Shown: one piece after another, positions 1-8,680 of the stretch
Layout: every line of letters begins with the position of its first letter
Numbering within the stretch: position 1 is the first letter of the stretch
Origin: Rivibacter subsaxonicus
GTDB taxonomy: Bacteria; Pseudomonadota; Gammaproteobacteria; Burkholderiales; Burkholderiaceae_C
Assembly (NCBI RefSeq): GCF_004217215.1
Contig: NZ_SHKP01000004.1
Location: 838,829-902,828, forward strand
Length of the DNA stretch: 64,000 nt
Direction of reading: 5' to 3'
Position numbers and translations under genes: made by a program
The notes under the pieces: generated by a model
Told to the model about the DNA's origin: nothing
Seen by the model: the letters and a program-made list of their open reading frames with translations, nothing else
The model's database searches: none

Positions 1-2
1 CC

Positions 3-698
3 GAGGGCGTCAACGTGGTGATCACCGCGCGTGGCGCCGAGGCGCTGGAGGCCACGGCGGCCGAGTTGCGCGCGGCCTATCCCTCGGTGCAGGTCGTCGC
101 GGTGGCCGGCGACATCGCCACGCCGCAGGGCCGCGCGGCCGCACTCGCGGCCTGCCCGCAGGTCGACATCCTGGTCAACAACGCCGGCGGGCCGCCGCCG
201 GGCGATTTTCGCGACTGGGACCGCGAGACCTGGATCAAGGCGCTCGACGCCAACATGCTGGCGCCGATCGAGCTGATCAAGGCCACGGTCGACCCGATGC
301 TCGCGCGCGGCTTCGGCCGCATCGTCAACATCACCTCGGCCGCGGTGAAGGCGCCGATCGACATCCTCGGGCTGTCCAACGGCGCACGTTCGGGCCTGAC
401 CGGTTTCGTCGCCGGCCTCGCACGCAAGACGGTGGCGAAGAACGTCACGATCAACAACCTGCTGCCCGGCCCTTTCGACACCGACCGCCTGCGCGCGACG
501 ATGCAGGGTGCGGCCACCGCCAGCGGCCAGAGCCTGGACGCCGTGTTCGAGGCGCGCCGCAAGGCGCACCCTGCACAGCGCTTCGGCAGCGCGGCCGAGT
601 TCGGCGCGGCCTGCGCCTTTCTGTGCAGCGCGCAGGCCGGCTACATCACCGGCCAGAACTGGCTGCTCGACGGCGGCGGCTATCCGGGCACGTTCTGA
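3..698 (+). CDS. SDR-family oxidoreductase, 5'-truncated
   Basis: Short-chain dehydrogenase/reductase fold; the reading frame is open to the left edge, so the N-terminal glycine-rich nucleotide motif lies outside the window. Visible SDR features are the NNAG motif (VNNAGGPPPG), the strand ending RIVNITSAA, and the PGPFDTDRL segment after the active site, with the usual C-terminal GQNWLLDGGGYPG. The usual catalytic YxxxK is absent: that position reads LSNGARSGLTGF. This is seen in a subset of BKR-like SDRs, so substrate and even redox activity are uncertain. An internal GTG at 15 could be mistaken for the start but lies well inside the domain. Confidence 0.85.
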   Translation, partial: EGVNVVITARGAEALEATAAELRAAYPSVQVVAVAGDIATPQGRAAALAACPQVDILVNNAGGPPPGDFRDWDRETWIKALDANMLAPIELIKATVDPMLARGFGRIVNITSAAVKAPIDILGLSNGARSGLTGFVAGLARKTVAKNVTINNLLPGPFDTDRLRATMQGAATASGQSLDAVFEARRKAHPAQRFGSAAEFGAACAFLCSAQAGYITGQNWLLDGGGYPGTF

Positions 699-805
699 TG
701 AACGATGAACGCTTGGCTGCGCCATCGCATGAACGTGCCTGCGGCACGAATGAACTGTTCGTCGTTCATGCGACGCCGCGCAGCGGCGAGCGCTCATCGT
801 TCATC
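697..805. repeat. Nested palindromic element between SDR and GST genes
   Basis: The gap is a series of nested inverted repeats. The outer arms 697-712 and 790-805 match as inverted repeats at 15 of 16 positions (GATGAACGATGAACGC against its complement). Inside are GCTGCGC (716-722) with GCGCAGC (778-784), then GCATGAACG (727-735) with CGTTCATGC (763-771), then CGTGCC-TGC-GGCACG (734-748). The outer left arm overlaps the SDR stop codon. Transcribed, this would fold into one long branched hairpin. It may act as a terminator or RNA processing site, or be a REP/MITE-like unit. Confidence 0.75.
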
Positions 806-816
806 GAGGAGCAAGC

Positions 817-1464
817 ATGAGTGAACAGCACACGCTCTACGGCGCCAACGGCTCCGGCTCGGCCGCGGTCGAGGCGGCGCTGCTGCGCTGCGGCCTGCCC
901 TACCGCGTGGTCGAGGGTGCGACCTGGGAGCCGGGACCGGGCTACGAGGAACTCAAGCGGGTCAATCCGCTGGCGCAGGTGCCGACGCTGGTGCTGCCCG
1001 ACGGCACCGTGCTCAGCGAGAGCGCGGCGATCCTGATCCATCTCGGTCTCGCGCATCCGGATGGAGGCCTGCTGCCGGCCGAGCCCTCGGCGCGCGCACA
1101 GGCGATCCGCGGCCTGGTGTTCATCGCCGCCAACTGCTACGCGCTGATCGGCGTCAACGACTACCCCGAACGCTACGCCGACGTGCCCGACGAGGCCGCG
1201 CGCAAGCGCAGCATCGCGGTGGCGCGGGCGCGGCTGCACCTGCTGTGGGAACACTTCGCCGATCTCGCGCCGAAGGCCGATCCCTTCTTCGCCGGCGCCG
1301 AGCCGGGCGCGCTCGACATCCTGGCGGCGGTGGTCAGCCGCTGGTCCGGCGCGCGCAAGCACCTGAAGGCGGCGCGGCCGGCCTGCCACGCGCTGGTCGA
1401 GCGGGTCGACGCGCATCCGCAGTTCGCTCCGCTGTGGGCGCGGCACTGGCCGAAAGCCGCCTGA
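817..1464 (+). CDS. Glutathione S-transferase family protein
   Basis: 215 aa, the normal size for a cytosolic GST. An N-terminal thioredoxin-like domain (about residues 1-82) carries the cis-proline region NPLAQVPTLVL and the glutathione gamma-glutamyl-binding motif SESAAI. A helical C-terminal domain follows. The likely role is glutathione conjugation or glutathione-dependent reduction of an unknown substrate. The ATG is preceded by GAGGAGC, a good ribosome-binding site. It lies downstream of the SDR gene on the same strand, but the long palindrome between them argues against simple read-through. Confidence 0.88.
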   Translation: MSEQHTLYGANGSGSAAVEAALLRCGLPYRVVEGATWEPGPGYEELKRVNPLAQVPTLVLPDGTVLSESAAILIHLGLAHPDGGLLPAEPSARAQAIRGLVFIAANCYALIGVNDYPERYADVPDEAARKRSIAVARARLHLLWEHFADLAPKADPFFAGAEPGALDILAAVVSRWSGARKHLKAARPACHALVERVDAHPQFAPLWARHWPKAA

Positions 1465-1495
1465 CGTGAACGCCGGCGAACGGCGCTGCTGACAT

Positions 1496-1510
1496 TGGCG
1501 CATGGCGCCA
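1496..1510. terminator. Short hairpin between convergent genes
   Basis: TGGCGC-ATG-GCGCCA, a perfect 6-bp stem with a 3-nt loop, lies between the converging GST and GNAT genes. There is no T-run on either strand, so a terminator role is only suggested by position. Confidence 0.3.
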
Positions 1511-1533
1511 CCGGCACCCGCTCCGCAGCAGGG

Positions 1534-2007
1534 CTAGAGCGCCTTCTCGTAGATCGACAAGGCCTTGCCTTCGTGCGTGATTCGCTCCAGGACTTGCCAG
1601 TGGGCTCGCTGGAGCAAGGTCCCGGCGGTGCTGGTGCCGCAGTAGATGTGCGTGAAGGCCAAGGCCCTGGCCTGGCTCTCCAGCGCCAGCAACAGCTGCA
1701 GGCCGATGCCCTGGCCACGGTGCGCCGGAGCTACCAGCCCGGCCGCAGCCCACGGCGAGAGATGCTTGTGGCTGGGAATCGACTCTGCCTTGAGCGCCGC
1801 GACACCGCAAACAACACCATCCTGCAATGCCAGCACCCCGACCGGGAGACTGCCCTGGTTCGAGAAGGATTGAAGATCCCGCGTGGCATCTCCCCGGCCC
1901 GTGCCGTACCACTCGGGCCATTCGGCTTCGTACCAGGACACGAGCACGGGCACCGCGTCGGGGTGAAGCGCGAGTGGCTCGATGCTGAGACGGGAGGTCG
2001 AATGCAC
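1534..2007 (-). CDS. GNAT-family N-acetyltransferase
   Basis: 157 aa single-domain GNAT. The acetyl-CoA pyrophosphate-binding loop (motif A, R/QxxGxG/A) is visible as AHRGQGIG, followed by a helix LQLLLALESQA and the C-terminal beta strands. The start is GTG at 2007, 5 nt after the stop of the diguanylate cyclase/phosphodiesterase gene on the same strand, so the two are probably co-transcribed. The acceptor substrate cannot be told from sequence. Confidence 0.85.
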   Translation of the reverse strand: MHSTSRLSIEPLALHPDAVPVLVSWYEAEWPEWYGTGRGDATRDLQSFSNQGSLPVGVLALQDGVVCGVAALKAESIPSHKHLSPWAAAGLVAPAHRGQGIGLQLLLALESQARALAFTHIYCGTSTAGTLLQRAHWQVLERITHEGKALSIYEKAL

Positions 2008-2012
2008 GCGGT

Positions 2013-4118
2013 CTAGGCAATCGACCGATCGACCGGCGCCCGCTGCCGGGCCCAGGCCAGCAGCGCGCTTTCATCCAGCGGCGGCGCCACCAGGTGGCCC
2101 TGCTGCACGTCGCAGCCGAGGTCGGCCAGCACCCGGCGCTGCTCGATGGTCTCCACGCCCTCGGCCACCACCGCCATTCCCAGGCTGTGCGCCAGTTGCA
2201 CGATGGCCTGGGTGATCGCGAGTGCGTCGCGGTCGCGGGTCAGGTCCTTGACGAAGCTGCGATCGATCTTGATCTTGTTGATCGGCAGGTCCTTGAGATG
2301 GCGCAGCGAGGAGTAGCCGGTGCCGAAGTCGTCGACCGCGATGCGGATGCCGAGCGCCTGCAGCGCCTGCAGCTTGCGCTTCACCTCGACCAGGTCGTCC
2401 ATCAGCATGCGCTCGGTGAGCTCGAGCTCGAGCGCGTCGCCCGGCACCTGCAGTTCCTCGAGCAGGTGGGCCAGGCCGTCGACGAAGCCGTGCTGCTGGA
2501 ACTGCAGGGTCGACAGGTTGACCGCGACCGGCGCCGTCAGGCCGGCGGCGCGCCAGCGGCGCGCGCTCTGCAGCGCCTCGCGCATCACCCACTGGCCGAT
2601 CGGCACCATCAGCCGGCGCGCCTCGGCCACCGGCATGAAGACGTCGGGCATCAGCAGGCCGCGCTCGGGGTGCTGCCAGCGGATCAGCGCCTCGGCGCCG
2701 ACCATCGCACCGTCGAACTCGCGCACCTGGGGCTGGAACTGCAGGCGGAAGGCGTTGGTCGCGATCGCCTGCGCTAGCTGGCCTTCCATCACCAGTGCGG
2801 CATAGGCATTGCGCGACAGCGTCGGATCGAAGAACTGCACGTTGGCGCGGCCGCGCGCCTTGGCGAGGTACATCGCGGCGTCGGCATGCTGGATCAGCTC
2901 GGCCGGCGTGCGCCCGTCCTCGGGGAACAGCGCCACGCCGATCGACGGCGAGACCGAGATCGGCCGCCCGCCGACGGTGATCGGCGCCTCGATGGCTGCC
3001 AGCAGCTTGGCCGCGACCTGCTCGACCACCGTCACGTCGTGGGCGCCCGCGGCCAGCACCATGAACTCGTCGCCGCCGAAGCGGGCCACGCGGTCGCTGT
3101 CGCGCAGCGCGCCGGTGATGCGCGTGGCCACCGTCTGCAGCAACGTGTCGCCGGCGAGGTGGCCGAGCGAGTCGTTGACGCGCTTGAAGTGGTCGAGGTC
3201 GATGAACAGCAGCGCAAAGCGCGCCTCGCCGGCGCGGTGCGAGGCGGCCATGCGATCGAGCTGCTGGACGAAGGCAATGCGGTTGGGCAGCCCGGTCAGC
3301 GCATCGTGGTGGGCGAGGTGGTTGATGCGCGCCTGCGCCGCGAGGCGGTCGCGGATGTCGCGCACGATCACGAAGCGCAGATGCTCGCCGTCGAGCGCGA
3401 TGACGCGTGTCAGCAGCTCGACCGGGATCAGCGTGCCGTCGCGGTGGACGACCTCGACCTCGTAGCTGAGATCGGCACCGCCGCCGATGACCTCGATCAC
3501 GCGCGGCACGTGCGCCGGCGCCACGAACTCGGTGGTGCGGCGGCCGATCAGCTCGTCGCGGGCGTAGCCGAGCAGGGCGCACAGCGCCGGGTTGACGTCG
3601 ACCACCAGCGCGTTGCGATGGAAGACGATGCCCTCGGCGCTGGCCTCCATGAACTTGGCCAGGCGCGCCTCGCTCTCGCGCGCCTCCCGCTCGGCCTGGC
3701 GATGGCGGGTGACGTCCGACAGCCGCACGAAGGCGCCGAGCAACTGGCCGTCGGTGTCGAGGTGCGGCACCAGCTCGACCTCGATCCACATCTGCTGGCC
3801 CGCGGCGCTGACGAGCTCGCGCTCGTAGGAGACGCCTTCGTGCTCGCGGATCACGCGCTCGACCATTGGCCCGATCTGGGCCCAGCCGGCCTCGCCGACG
3901 ACCTCGCGCACGCTGAGCCCGAGGATGGTCTCGGTCGTGAAGCCGAAGGTCTCGGCGTAGCGCCGGTTGGCAAAGTTGCAGCGCAGGCCTTCGGTCTCGT
4001 AGTACGCGATCAGGGCCGGCACGTGGTCGGCGAGCAGTCGCAGGCGCTGCGCCTCGTCGCCCGGGCCGGACGGGGGGAGGACGGGGGCGGCTGGCATCGG
4101 AGGCTGACGGTTGTCCAT
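2013..4118 (-). CDS. PAS-PAS-GGDEF-EAL cyclic-di-GMP signalling protein
   Basis: 701 aa, with two PAS sensor domains (about 20-140 and 145-260), a GGDEF domain (265-425) and an EAL domain (440-690). The GGDEF signature is intact (GGDEF at 348-352) with an RxxD inhibitory site (RDSD, 339-342) five residues before it. The EAL domain retains GAEALIRW, NLS, ELTERM, DDFGTGYSS, KIDRSF and AEGVET, so all metal-binding and catalytic residues needed for phosphodiesterase activity appear present. No membrane segment, so it is cytoplasmic. The protein could both make and degrade c-di-GMP; which activity dominates cannot be read from sequence. The same window encodes YajQ, reported as a c-di-GMP receptor in some bacteria. 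Confidence 0.95.
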   Translation of the reverse strand: MDNRQPPMPAAPVLPPSGPGDEAQRLRLLADHVPALIAYYETEGLRCNFANRRYAETFGFTTETILGLSVREVVGEAGWAQIGPMVERVIREHEGVSYERELVSAAGQQMWIEVELVPHLDTDGQLLGAFVRLSDVTRHRQAEREARESEARLAKFMEASAEGIVFHRNALVVDVNPALCALLGYARDELIGRRTTEFVAPAHVPRVIEVIGGGADLSYEVEVVHRDGTLIPVELLTRVIALDGEHLRFVIVRDIRDRLAAQARINHLAHHDALTGLPNRIAFVQQLDRMAASHRAGEARFALLFIDLDHFKRVNDSLGHLAGDTLLQTVATRITGALRDSDRVARFGGDEFMVLAAGAHDVTVVEQVAAKLLAAIEAPITVGGRPISVSPSIGVALFPEDGRTPAELIQHADAAMYLAKARGRANVQFFDPTLSRNAYAALVMEGQLAQAIATNAFRLQFQPQVREFDGAMVGAEALIRWQHPERGLLMPDVFMPVAEARRLMVPIGQWVMREALQSARRWRAAGLTAPVAVNLSTLQFQQHGFVDGLAHLLEELQVPGDALELELTERMLMDDLVEVKRKLQALQALGIRIAVDDFGTGYSSLRHLKDLPINKIKIDRSFVKDLTRDRDALAITQAIVQLAHSLGMAVVAEGVETIEQRRVLADLGCDVQQGHLVAPPLDESALLAWARQRAPVDRSIA

Positions 4119-4154
4119 TCCATCATAGCCAGCGCATCGGGCGAGGGGCAGTGG

Positions 4155-5111
4155 TCAATGCCCGGTCCGCGGGGGCGCGCGCGACGACACGACGATGCCG
4201 CCGACGATCAGTGCAAAGGCCAGCGCGTGGTACCAGCGCGGCGCCTCGCCGAGCACCGCGGCCGAGAGCAGCGCGGCGATCAGCGGCGTCAGGTTGCCGA
4301 AGAAGGCCGCCGCCGCCGGGCCGGCCCGCGCCACCCCGAGCCCCCAGCAGCGGTAGGCGATCACCGAGGGGCCGATCGCCACGTAGACCAGCGCCAGCAG
4401 CACCGCCGGGCTCCAGTGGATCGTCGCGTCGCCCAGGGCCCGCTCGGCGCCGGCCGCGGCGCTGGCGCCGAGCAGGCCGAACATCACCTGCACCAGCAGG
4501 GTCTCGGCCCAGTTCCAGCCGCGCGGCTGGCCGTCGTCGCCGGTCACCTGGGGTGCCGACGCGCCCCGCATCGAGGCCGGCGGCCGCGCCAGCATCCAGC
4601 TGTAGAAGGCCCAGCCGATGATCGCCGCCAGCACGTAGAGGTCGCCGATGACGAACTGGACCCGCGCCAGCGCCGCCGGGCTGCCGCGCGCGATCACCAG
4701 CAGCACGCCGGCCAGAGACAGCACCGCCCCGACCAGCTGCGCGCGGCTCGGATGGACCCCGTGGAACAGCGCGCCGACCGCCAGCATCCAGACCGGCATC
4801 GAGGCGGCGATCAGGGTGACGTTGATCGGCGTCGAGCTCACCAGCGCCATGTATTGCAGCGCGTTGTAGCTGCCGACGCCGAGCGTGCCCAGCAGCAGCA
4901 GGTGCGGCCAGCGCGAGGCGATCTCGCCGGGTGCGCGCAGCACCCGCCAGCCCAGCGGCAGCAGGATCAGCAGCGCCAGCGACCAGCGCAGCGCGTTGAG
5001 CGCCAGTGGCGGCACCTGGCCCACCATCAGCCGCCCGACCACCGCGTTGCCGGCCCACAGCAGGGGCGGCAGCGACATCAGGAAGGCGGTCCTGGCGGAG
5101 ATCCGGCTCAT
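4155..5111 (-). CDS. EamA/DMT-family membrane transporter
   Basis: 318 aa with about ten hydrophobic segments in two EamA repeats, typical of drug/metabolite exporters (RhaT/YdcZ-like). The first repeat starts MSLPPLLWAGNAVVGRLMVG; the second contains the pattern LTPLIAALLSAAVLGE near the C-terminus, a hallmark of EamA proteins. I chose the ATG at 5111 because the open frame upstream of it is not hydrophobic and overlaps the next gene. The neighbouring DUF2007 gene ends 25 nt upstream, so they may form an operon. Substrate unknown. Confidence 0.9.
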   Translation of the reverse strand: MSRISARTAFLMSLPPLLWAGNAVVGRLMVGQVPPLALNALRWSLALLILLPLGWRVLRAPGEIASRWPHLLLLGTLGVGSYNALQYMALVSSTPINVTLIAASMPVWMLAVGALFHGVHPSRAQLVGAVLSLAGVLLVIARGSPAALARVQFVIGDLYVLAAIIGWAFYSWMLARPPASMRGASAPQVTGDDGQPRGWNWAETLLVQVMFGLLGASAAAGAERALGDATIHWSPAVLLALVYVAIGPSVIAYRCWGLGVARAGPAAAAFFGNLTPLIAALLSAAVLGEAPRWYHALAFALIVGGIVVSSRAPPRTGH

Positions 5112-5136
5112 CCGTGACCCAACGAACGGGTCGGCA

Positions 5137-5445
5137 TCATGCAGGCATCGCCGCGCCGCAGTTCCAGCATTGCTCGAAGGGTCCGTCGATCTGCTCGCCG
5201 CAGCCACGGCAGCACCAGCGGCGGCTCGGTCCGGCCGTCAGCAGGGCCAGCAGCGCGCGGGCGGCGTCGAGTTGGTCCGCCTCGCCCTCGATCCAGACCT
5301 CGGGCAGGGCCTCGTCGGGCGGGATACTGCCGGCCAGCGCCACCGCGTTGGCGCGCTGCACGCTGGCCGGGAAGCCGGACTGGCTGAGCCAGTCGGCCCA
5401 CAGTGTGGCCAGCGCGAGGTTGGGGGCGATTTGCAGGCGTTGCAT
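5137..5445 (-). CDS. DUF2007-type small protein with C-terminal zinc ribbon
   Basis: 102 aa. The N-terminal 70 residues resemble the DUF2007 (putative signal-transducing) fold, with the pattern NALALATLWADWL then ALPEVWIEGEADQLDAARA. The C-terminus has two cysteine knuckles, CRGCGE and CWNCG, that should bind one zinc ion. The ATG at 5445 gives a sensible domain start; the upstream open frame overlaps the divergent qor gene and is not conserved-looking. Function unknown; a regulatory or adaptor role is a guess from the fold. Confidence 0.75.
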   Translation of the reverse strand: MQRLQIAPNLALATLWADWLSQSGFPASVQRANAVALAGSIPPDEALPEVWIEGEADQLDAARALLALLTAGPSRRWCCRGCGEQIDGPFEQCWNCGAAMPA

Positions 5446-5548
5446 CGGCGGGGTGGCAAGCGAGGTCTTGCGAGTCTTGGCACCATACCGGAGAAGCTGG
5501 CGACGCAAGCGCAAGTTGCGCGCTTCAAACGAACACGAGGAACAGGAC

Positions 5549-6541
5549 ATGAGCAACACCGTCAAGGCCATCCGCATCGACGCCGTCGGCGGGCCAGGCC
5601 AGATGCGGCTCGTCGACGTGCCAGTGGGTGCGCCCGGCCCCGGCGAACTGCGCATCCGCCATCACGCCTGCGGCATCAACTACATCGACGTCTACCACCG
5701 CAACGGCATGTACCCCTTGCCGCTGCCGGCCGGCATCGGCATGGAGGGCGCCGGGGTGGTGGAGGCGATCGGTGCGGGCGTCGAGCATCTGGCGGTCGGC
5801 GACCGCGTGGCCTATGCCGGGCAGCCGCCCGGCAGCTACAGCCAGGCGCGCGTGATGCCGGCCAAGACGGTGGTGCAGCTGCCGGACGCGATCGACTTCG
5901 AGACCGGCGCGGCGATGATGCTCAAGGGGCTGACGGTGCAGTACCTGCTGCGCCAGACGCTGCCGCAGGCCGGGCTGGAGCGCGGCGACTTCGTGCTCTG
6001 GCACGCGGCGGCCGGCGGCGTCGGCCTGATCGCCTGCCAGTGGGCCAAGGCGCTCGGACTGCAGCTGATCGGCACCGCCGGCAGTGACGAGAAATGCGCG
6101 CTGGCCAGGGCCCATGGCGCGGCGCACACGATCAACTACCGCAGCGAGGACTTCGTCGCCCGGGTCAGGGAGATCACCGGCGGCGCCGGCGTCAAGGTGG
6201 TCTACGACTCGGTCGGCAAGGACACCTTCGAGCGCTCCCTCGATTGCCTGCGCCCCTTCGGCCTGCTCGCCAGCTACGGCAGCGCCTCGGGCCCGGCCGC
6301 GCCGCTCAACATCGGCCTGCTGGCGGCCAAGGGCTCGCTCTACGTGACGCGGCCGACGCTGTTCACCCACATCGCCACGCGCGAGCGGACCCAGGCCATG
6401 GCCGACGATCTGTTCGCCATCGTGCAGAGCGGCGCGGTGAAGATTCCCGTCGAGCGACGCTACGCGCTGGCCGACGCGGCGCAGGCGCACGAGGATCTGG
6501 AGGCGCGGCTGACGGTGGGATGCAGCGTGTTGATTCCATGA
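5549..6541 (+). CDS. Zinc-independent quinone oxidoreductase (MDR family)
   Basis: 330 aa, the standard length for NADPH:quinone reductase of the QorA type. The N-terminal GroES-like domain has NYIDVYHRNGMYPLPLP. The nucleotide-binding domain has the AAAGGVGLIACQWAK motif, and the family signature YDSVGKDTFERSLDCL is present. The structural and catalytic zinc cysteines of alcohol dehydrogenases are absent. It would reduce quinones using NADPH in the cytoplasm. The ATG at 5549 follows GAGGAACAGG. The stop codon overlaps the start of the ElaA-like acetyltransferase gene (ATGA), implying translational coupling. Confidence 0.93.
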   Translation: MSNTVKAIRIDAVGGPGQMRLVDVPVGAPGPGELRIRHHACGINYIDVYHRNGMYPLPLPAGIGMEGAGVVEAIGAGVEHLAVGDRVAYAGQPPGSYSQARVMPAKTVVQLPDAIDFETGAAMMLKGLTVQYLLRQTLPQAGLERGDFVLWHAAAGGVGLIACQWAKALGLQLIGTAGSDEKCALARAHGAAHTINYRSEDFVARVREITGGAGVKVVYDSVGKDTFERSLDCLRPFGLLASYGSASGPAAPLNIGLLAAKGSLYVTRPTLFTHIATRERTQAMADDLFAIVQSGAVKIPVERRYALADAAQAHEDLEARLTVGCSVLIP

Positions 6542-6996
6542 TTGGGGCGCTGGACTTTGCGTTGCGCGGCTTCGACGAACTGAACACCCGCGAGCTGTAC
6601 GCGCTGCTGCGGCTGCGCCAGGAGGTGTTCGTGATCGAGCAGCACTGCGCCTATCTCGACGCCGACGGCATCGACCTGCAGAGCTGGCATCTGCTCGGCC
6701 GCGACGAGCAGGGCGCTTTGCGCGCCTACCTGCGGATCGTGCCGCCCGGCCTCAAGTACACGGAGCCCTCGATCGGCCGTGTCATCAGCGCCGGCGCGGT
6801 GCGCGGCAGCGGCGCCGGCCGCGCGCTGATGGTCGAAGGCGTGGCGCACGCCGGCCGACTGTTCCCCGGCCTTGGCCTGCGCATCTCGGCGCAGGCGCGG
6901 CTGCAGCGCTTCTACGAGGGCTTCGGCTTCGTGGCCGAGGGTGCCGAGTACCTGGAAGACAACATCCCGCACGTCGAGATGGCGCGCCGGCCCTAG
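6538..6996 (+). CDS. ElaA-family GNAT acetyltransferase
   Basis: 152 aa. The family opening is recognisable: elements such as LYALLRLRQEVFVIEQ, YLDADGIDLQSWHLLG and the acetyl-CoA loop RGSGAGRALM match ElaA. The C-terminal segment FYEGFGFVAEGAEYLEDNIPH is also typical. The ATG at 6538 overlaps the TGA of the quinone reductase; an in-frame ATG at 6520 would add six residues. Substrate unknown. The coupling with a quinone reductase may be only transcriptional convenience. Confidence 0.9.
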   Translation: MIGALDFALRGFDELNTRELYALLRLRQEVFVIEQHCAYLDADGIDLQSWHLLGRDEQGALRAYLRIVPPGLKYTEPSIGRVISAGAVRGSGAGRALMVEGVAHAGRLFPGLGLRISAQARLQRFYEGFGFVAEGAEYLEDNIPHVEMARRP

Positions 6997-7082
6997 GCGC
7001 CAGATCTGGCTGGCAACGCCGCGCGCGGATCGCGGCCGGCGCTCGACAATGGCCGTCCACCCGACTCACGCCGGAGATCACC

Positions 7083-7400
7083 ATGTTCGAGAAGCTCAAG
7101 GGCATCGCCGGCAGCACCGTCGATGGCGTTGCGTCCACGGTCAGGAGCGGCGCCGCCAGCGTGGTCGATGCCGCCGGCTCGGTGGCCAACACCTTCAACG
7201 AGAAGGCGGTGCACACCGCAGTGCAGGAGATGCGCACGGTGCTGCAGATTGCCGCCGCCGACCTGCAGGCGCACCCGGTGGTCGCTGGGCCGGTCACCCT
7301 GACCGCCTCGGTCGATCTGGTGTTCACCGCGCTGCAGATGCAGGTCGTGATCGAGCCGCAAGGCGAGCCGCGCGTGGACGAGGTGCCGCCGCCCGGCTGA
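7083..7400 (+). CDS. Hypothetical small alanine/valine-rich protein
   Basis: 105 aa, not recognised as a named family. Residues 1-45 form a helix-prone, alanine/glycine/valine-rich amphipathic stretch; residues 50-95 look like an alternating beta/alpha segment. No signal peptide and no cysteine. It has a start codon preceded by GGAGATCACC and codon use like its neighbours, so it is probably a real gene. It stands alone between the ElaA gene and a convergent DUF2189 gene. Confidence 0.65.
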   Translation: MFEKLKGIAGSTVDGVASTVRSGAASVVDAAGSVANTFNEKAVHTAVQEMRTVLQIAAADLQAHPVVAGPVTLTASVDLVFTALQMQVVIEPQGEPRVDEVPPPG

Positions 7401-7415
7401 TGGCGCGGCTGGCTC

Positions 7416-8210
7416 TTAGGCCGGTGGACGCACCGCGCCGCGGTAGGCGTGCCAGGTGGCGTGTCCGAGCACCGGTGCCGCCACCAGCAACCCCAGGAAG
7501 TAGGGCAGCATCGCCAGCACCACGATCAGCGTGATCAGCGCGCCCCACCAGAGCATCACCAACGGCTGCGCCAGCACCAGGCGCAGGCTGGTGAGCGCGG
7601 CGGTGATGGCGTCGACCGGCTGGTCGAGCAGCATCGGAATGCTGATGACGCTGACCGCGAAGATCAGGCCGGCGAAGACGCCGCCGACCGCGAGGTAGGC
7701 GAGGATGAACTCCAGGTTCTGCGGGTCGAGCAGGGCCGCGATCGAACCCTGGAAGTCGGGCATGCCGTCGAAGCTCAACGCAAAGACCACCAGCGAGGCG
7801 CGGGCCCAGATCAGCTCGAGGATCAGCAACGCACCGCCGAACAGCGCCAGCGCACCGACCCGGTCTTCCCAGGCCAGCAGCGAGTCGCCGAGGTCGGGCT
7901 TCTGCCCGCGCTCGAGCCGCTGGCTGACCTGGTAGAGGCCAAGGCACATGAAGGGGCCGACGAGCAGGAAGCCGGCCGCCAGCGCCAGCACATAGGCCGG
8001 CGCGTGGCTGAACAGGTAGAGCAGCAGGTAGCCCATGCCGGCGAAGGCGGCGCCGTAGAACAGGCCGATCCAGGGCGCGCGGATGAAGTCGCGCCAGCCG
8101 AGTGCGAGCCAGCGCAGCGGGTCGACCAGGCGCAGCGGCCGCAGCGAGTAGTCGAAGACGCCGGGCGGTCGCGCGGGCGCGGGTGATGACGGGTCGGGAG
8201 CCGGGCTCAT
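7416..8210 (-). CDS. DUF2189 integral membrane protein
   Basis: 264 aa with six hydrophobic segments and a short proline-rich cytoplasmic N-terminus. Matches the DUF2189 pattern: PLRWLALGWRDF near the N-terminus, then FYGAAFAGMGYLLLYLF, a loop with SQRLERGQKPDLGDSLLAW, and a C-terminal GHATWHAYRGAV. DUF2189 proteins are found mainly in Proteobacteria, often near respiratory genes, but have no established function. It converges on the small gene ending at 7400 with only 15 nt between. Confidence 0.9.
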   Translation of the reverse strand: MSPAPDPSSPAPARPPGVFDYSLRPLRLVDPLRWLALGWRDFIRAPWIGLFYGAAFAGMGYLLLYLFSHAPAYVLALAAGFLLVGPFMCLGLYQVSQRLERGQKPDLGDSLLAWEDRVGALALFGGALLILELIWARASLVVFALSFDGMPDFQGSIAALLDPQNLEFILAYLAVGGVFAGLIFAVSVISIPMLLDQPVDAITAALTSLRLVLAQPLVMLWWGALITLIVVLAMLPYFLGLLVAAPVLGHATWHAYRGAVRPPA

Positions 8211-8281
8211 GGCATGACGGTAGCGCGAGCCGCGGCGCTCGCGCTACGGGAGCTTCACCGGATGCGGTAGTCTGGCCGTCG

Positions 8282-8680
8282 ATGCAATGCCTTCCCATCC
8301 GACTGCGTCCTGGCGACGACCTGCGGCCGGCGATCGAGGCCGCGGTGGCGGCGCACGGCGGCGCCGGTGCCTTCGTGCTTGCCGGCATCGGCAGCCTGGA
8401 CGGCGCCTCGCTGCGCCTGGCCGGTGCCGAGCAGTTGCTGCGGCTCGACGGCGACCTGGAGATCCTCACGCTGGCCGGCAGCGTCAGCGCCGACGGCTCG
8501 CACCTGCACATGAGCGTGGCCGATGCGCAGGGCAGGGTCTGGGGCGGGCATGTGACGCCGGGCTGCATCGTGCGCACCACGGCCGAGCTGCTGCTGGCGC
8601 TGCTGCCGCCAGGGCAACTGGGCCGGGCCTTCGATCCGGCCACCGGCTACACCGAACTCGTGGTTCGGCCGCCCGGCTAG
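8282..8680 (+). CDS. PPC/DUF296-domain protein
   Basis: 132 aa, one PPC (plants and prokaryotes conserved, DUF296) domain. Visible family features are the [16 protein letters not shown] opening, the core [12 protein letters not shown], and [22 protein letters not shown]. In this family the conserved histidine cluster may bind metal, and prokaryotic members form trimers. The ATG at 8282 starts exactly at the domain; the upstream open frame is antisense to the DUF2189 gene. Its stop codon shares the palindrome CTAG with the stop of lspA on the other strand, so the two genes overlap tail to tail by 4 nt. Confidence 0.85.
   Translation: MQCLPIRLRPGDDLRPAIEAAVAAHGGAGAFVLAGIGSLDGASLRLAGAEQLLRLDGDLEILTLAGSVSADGSHLHMSVADAQGRVWGGHVTPGCIVRTTAELLLALLPPGQLGRAFDPATGYTELVVRPPG

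Noticed and set aside
2886-5117. Very long plus-strand open frame (743 codons) antisense to the GGDEF-EAL and EamA genes
   Set aside because: Composition is His/Gln/Arg/Val-rich as expected for the reverse complement of high-GC coding sequence; no domain or start context, and both opposite genes have intact motifs.
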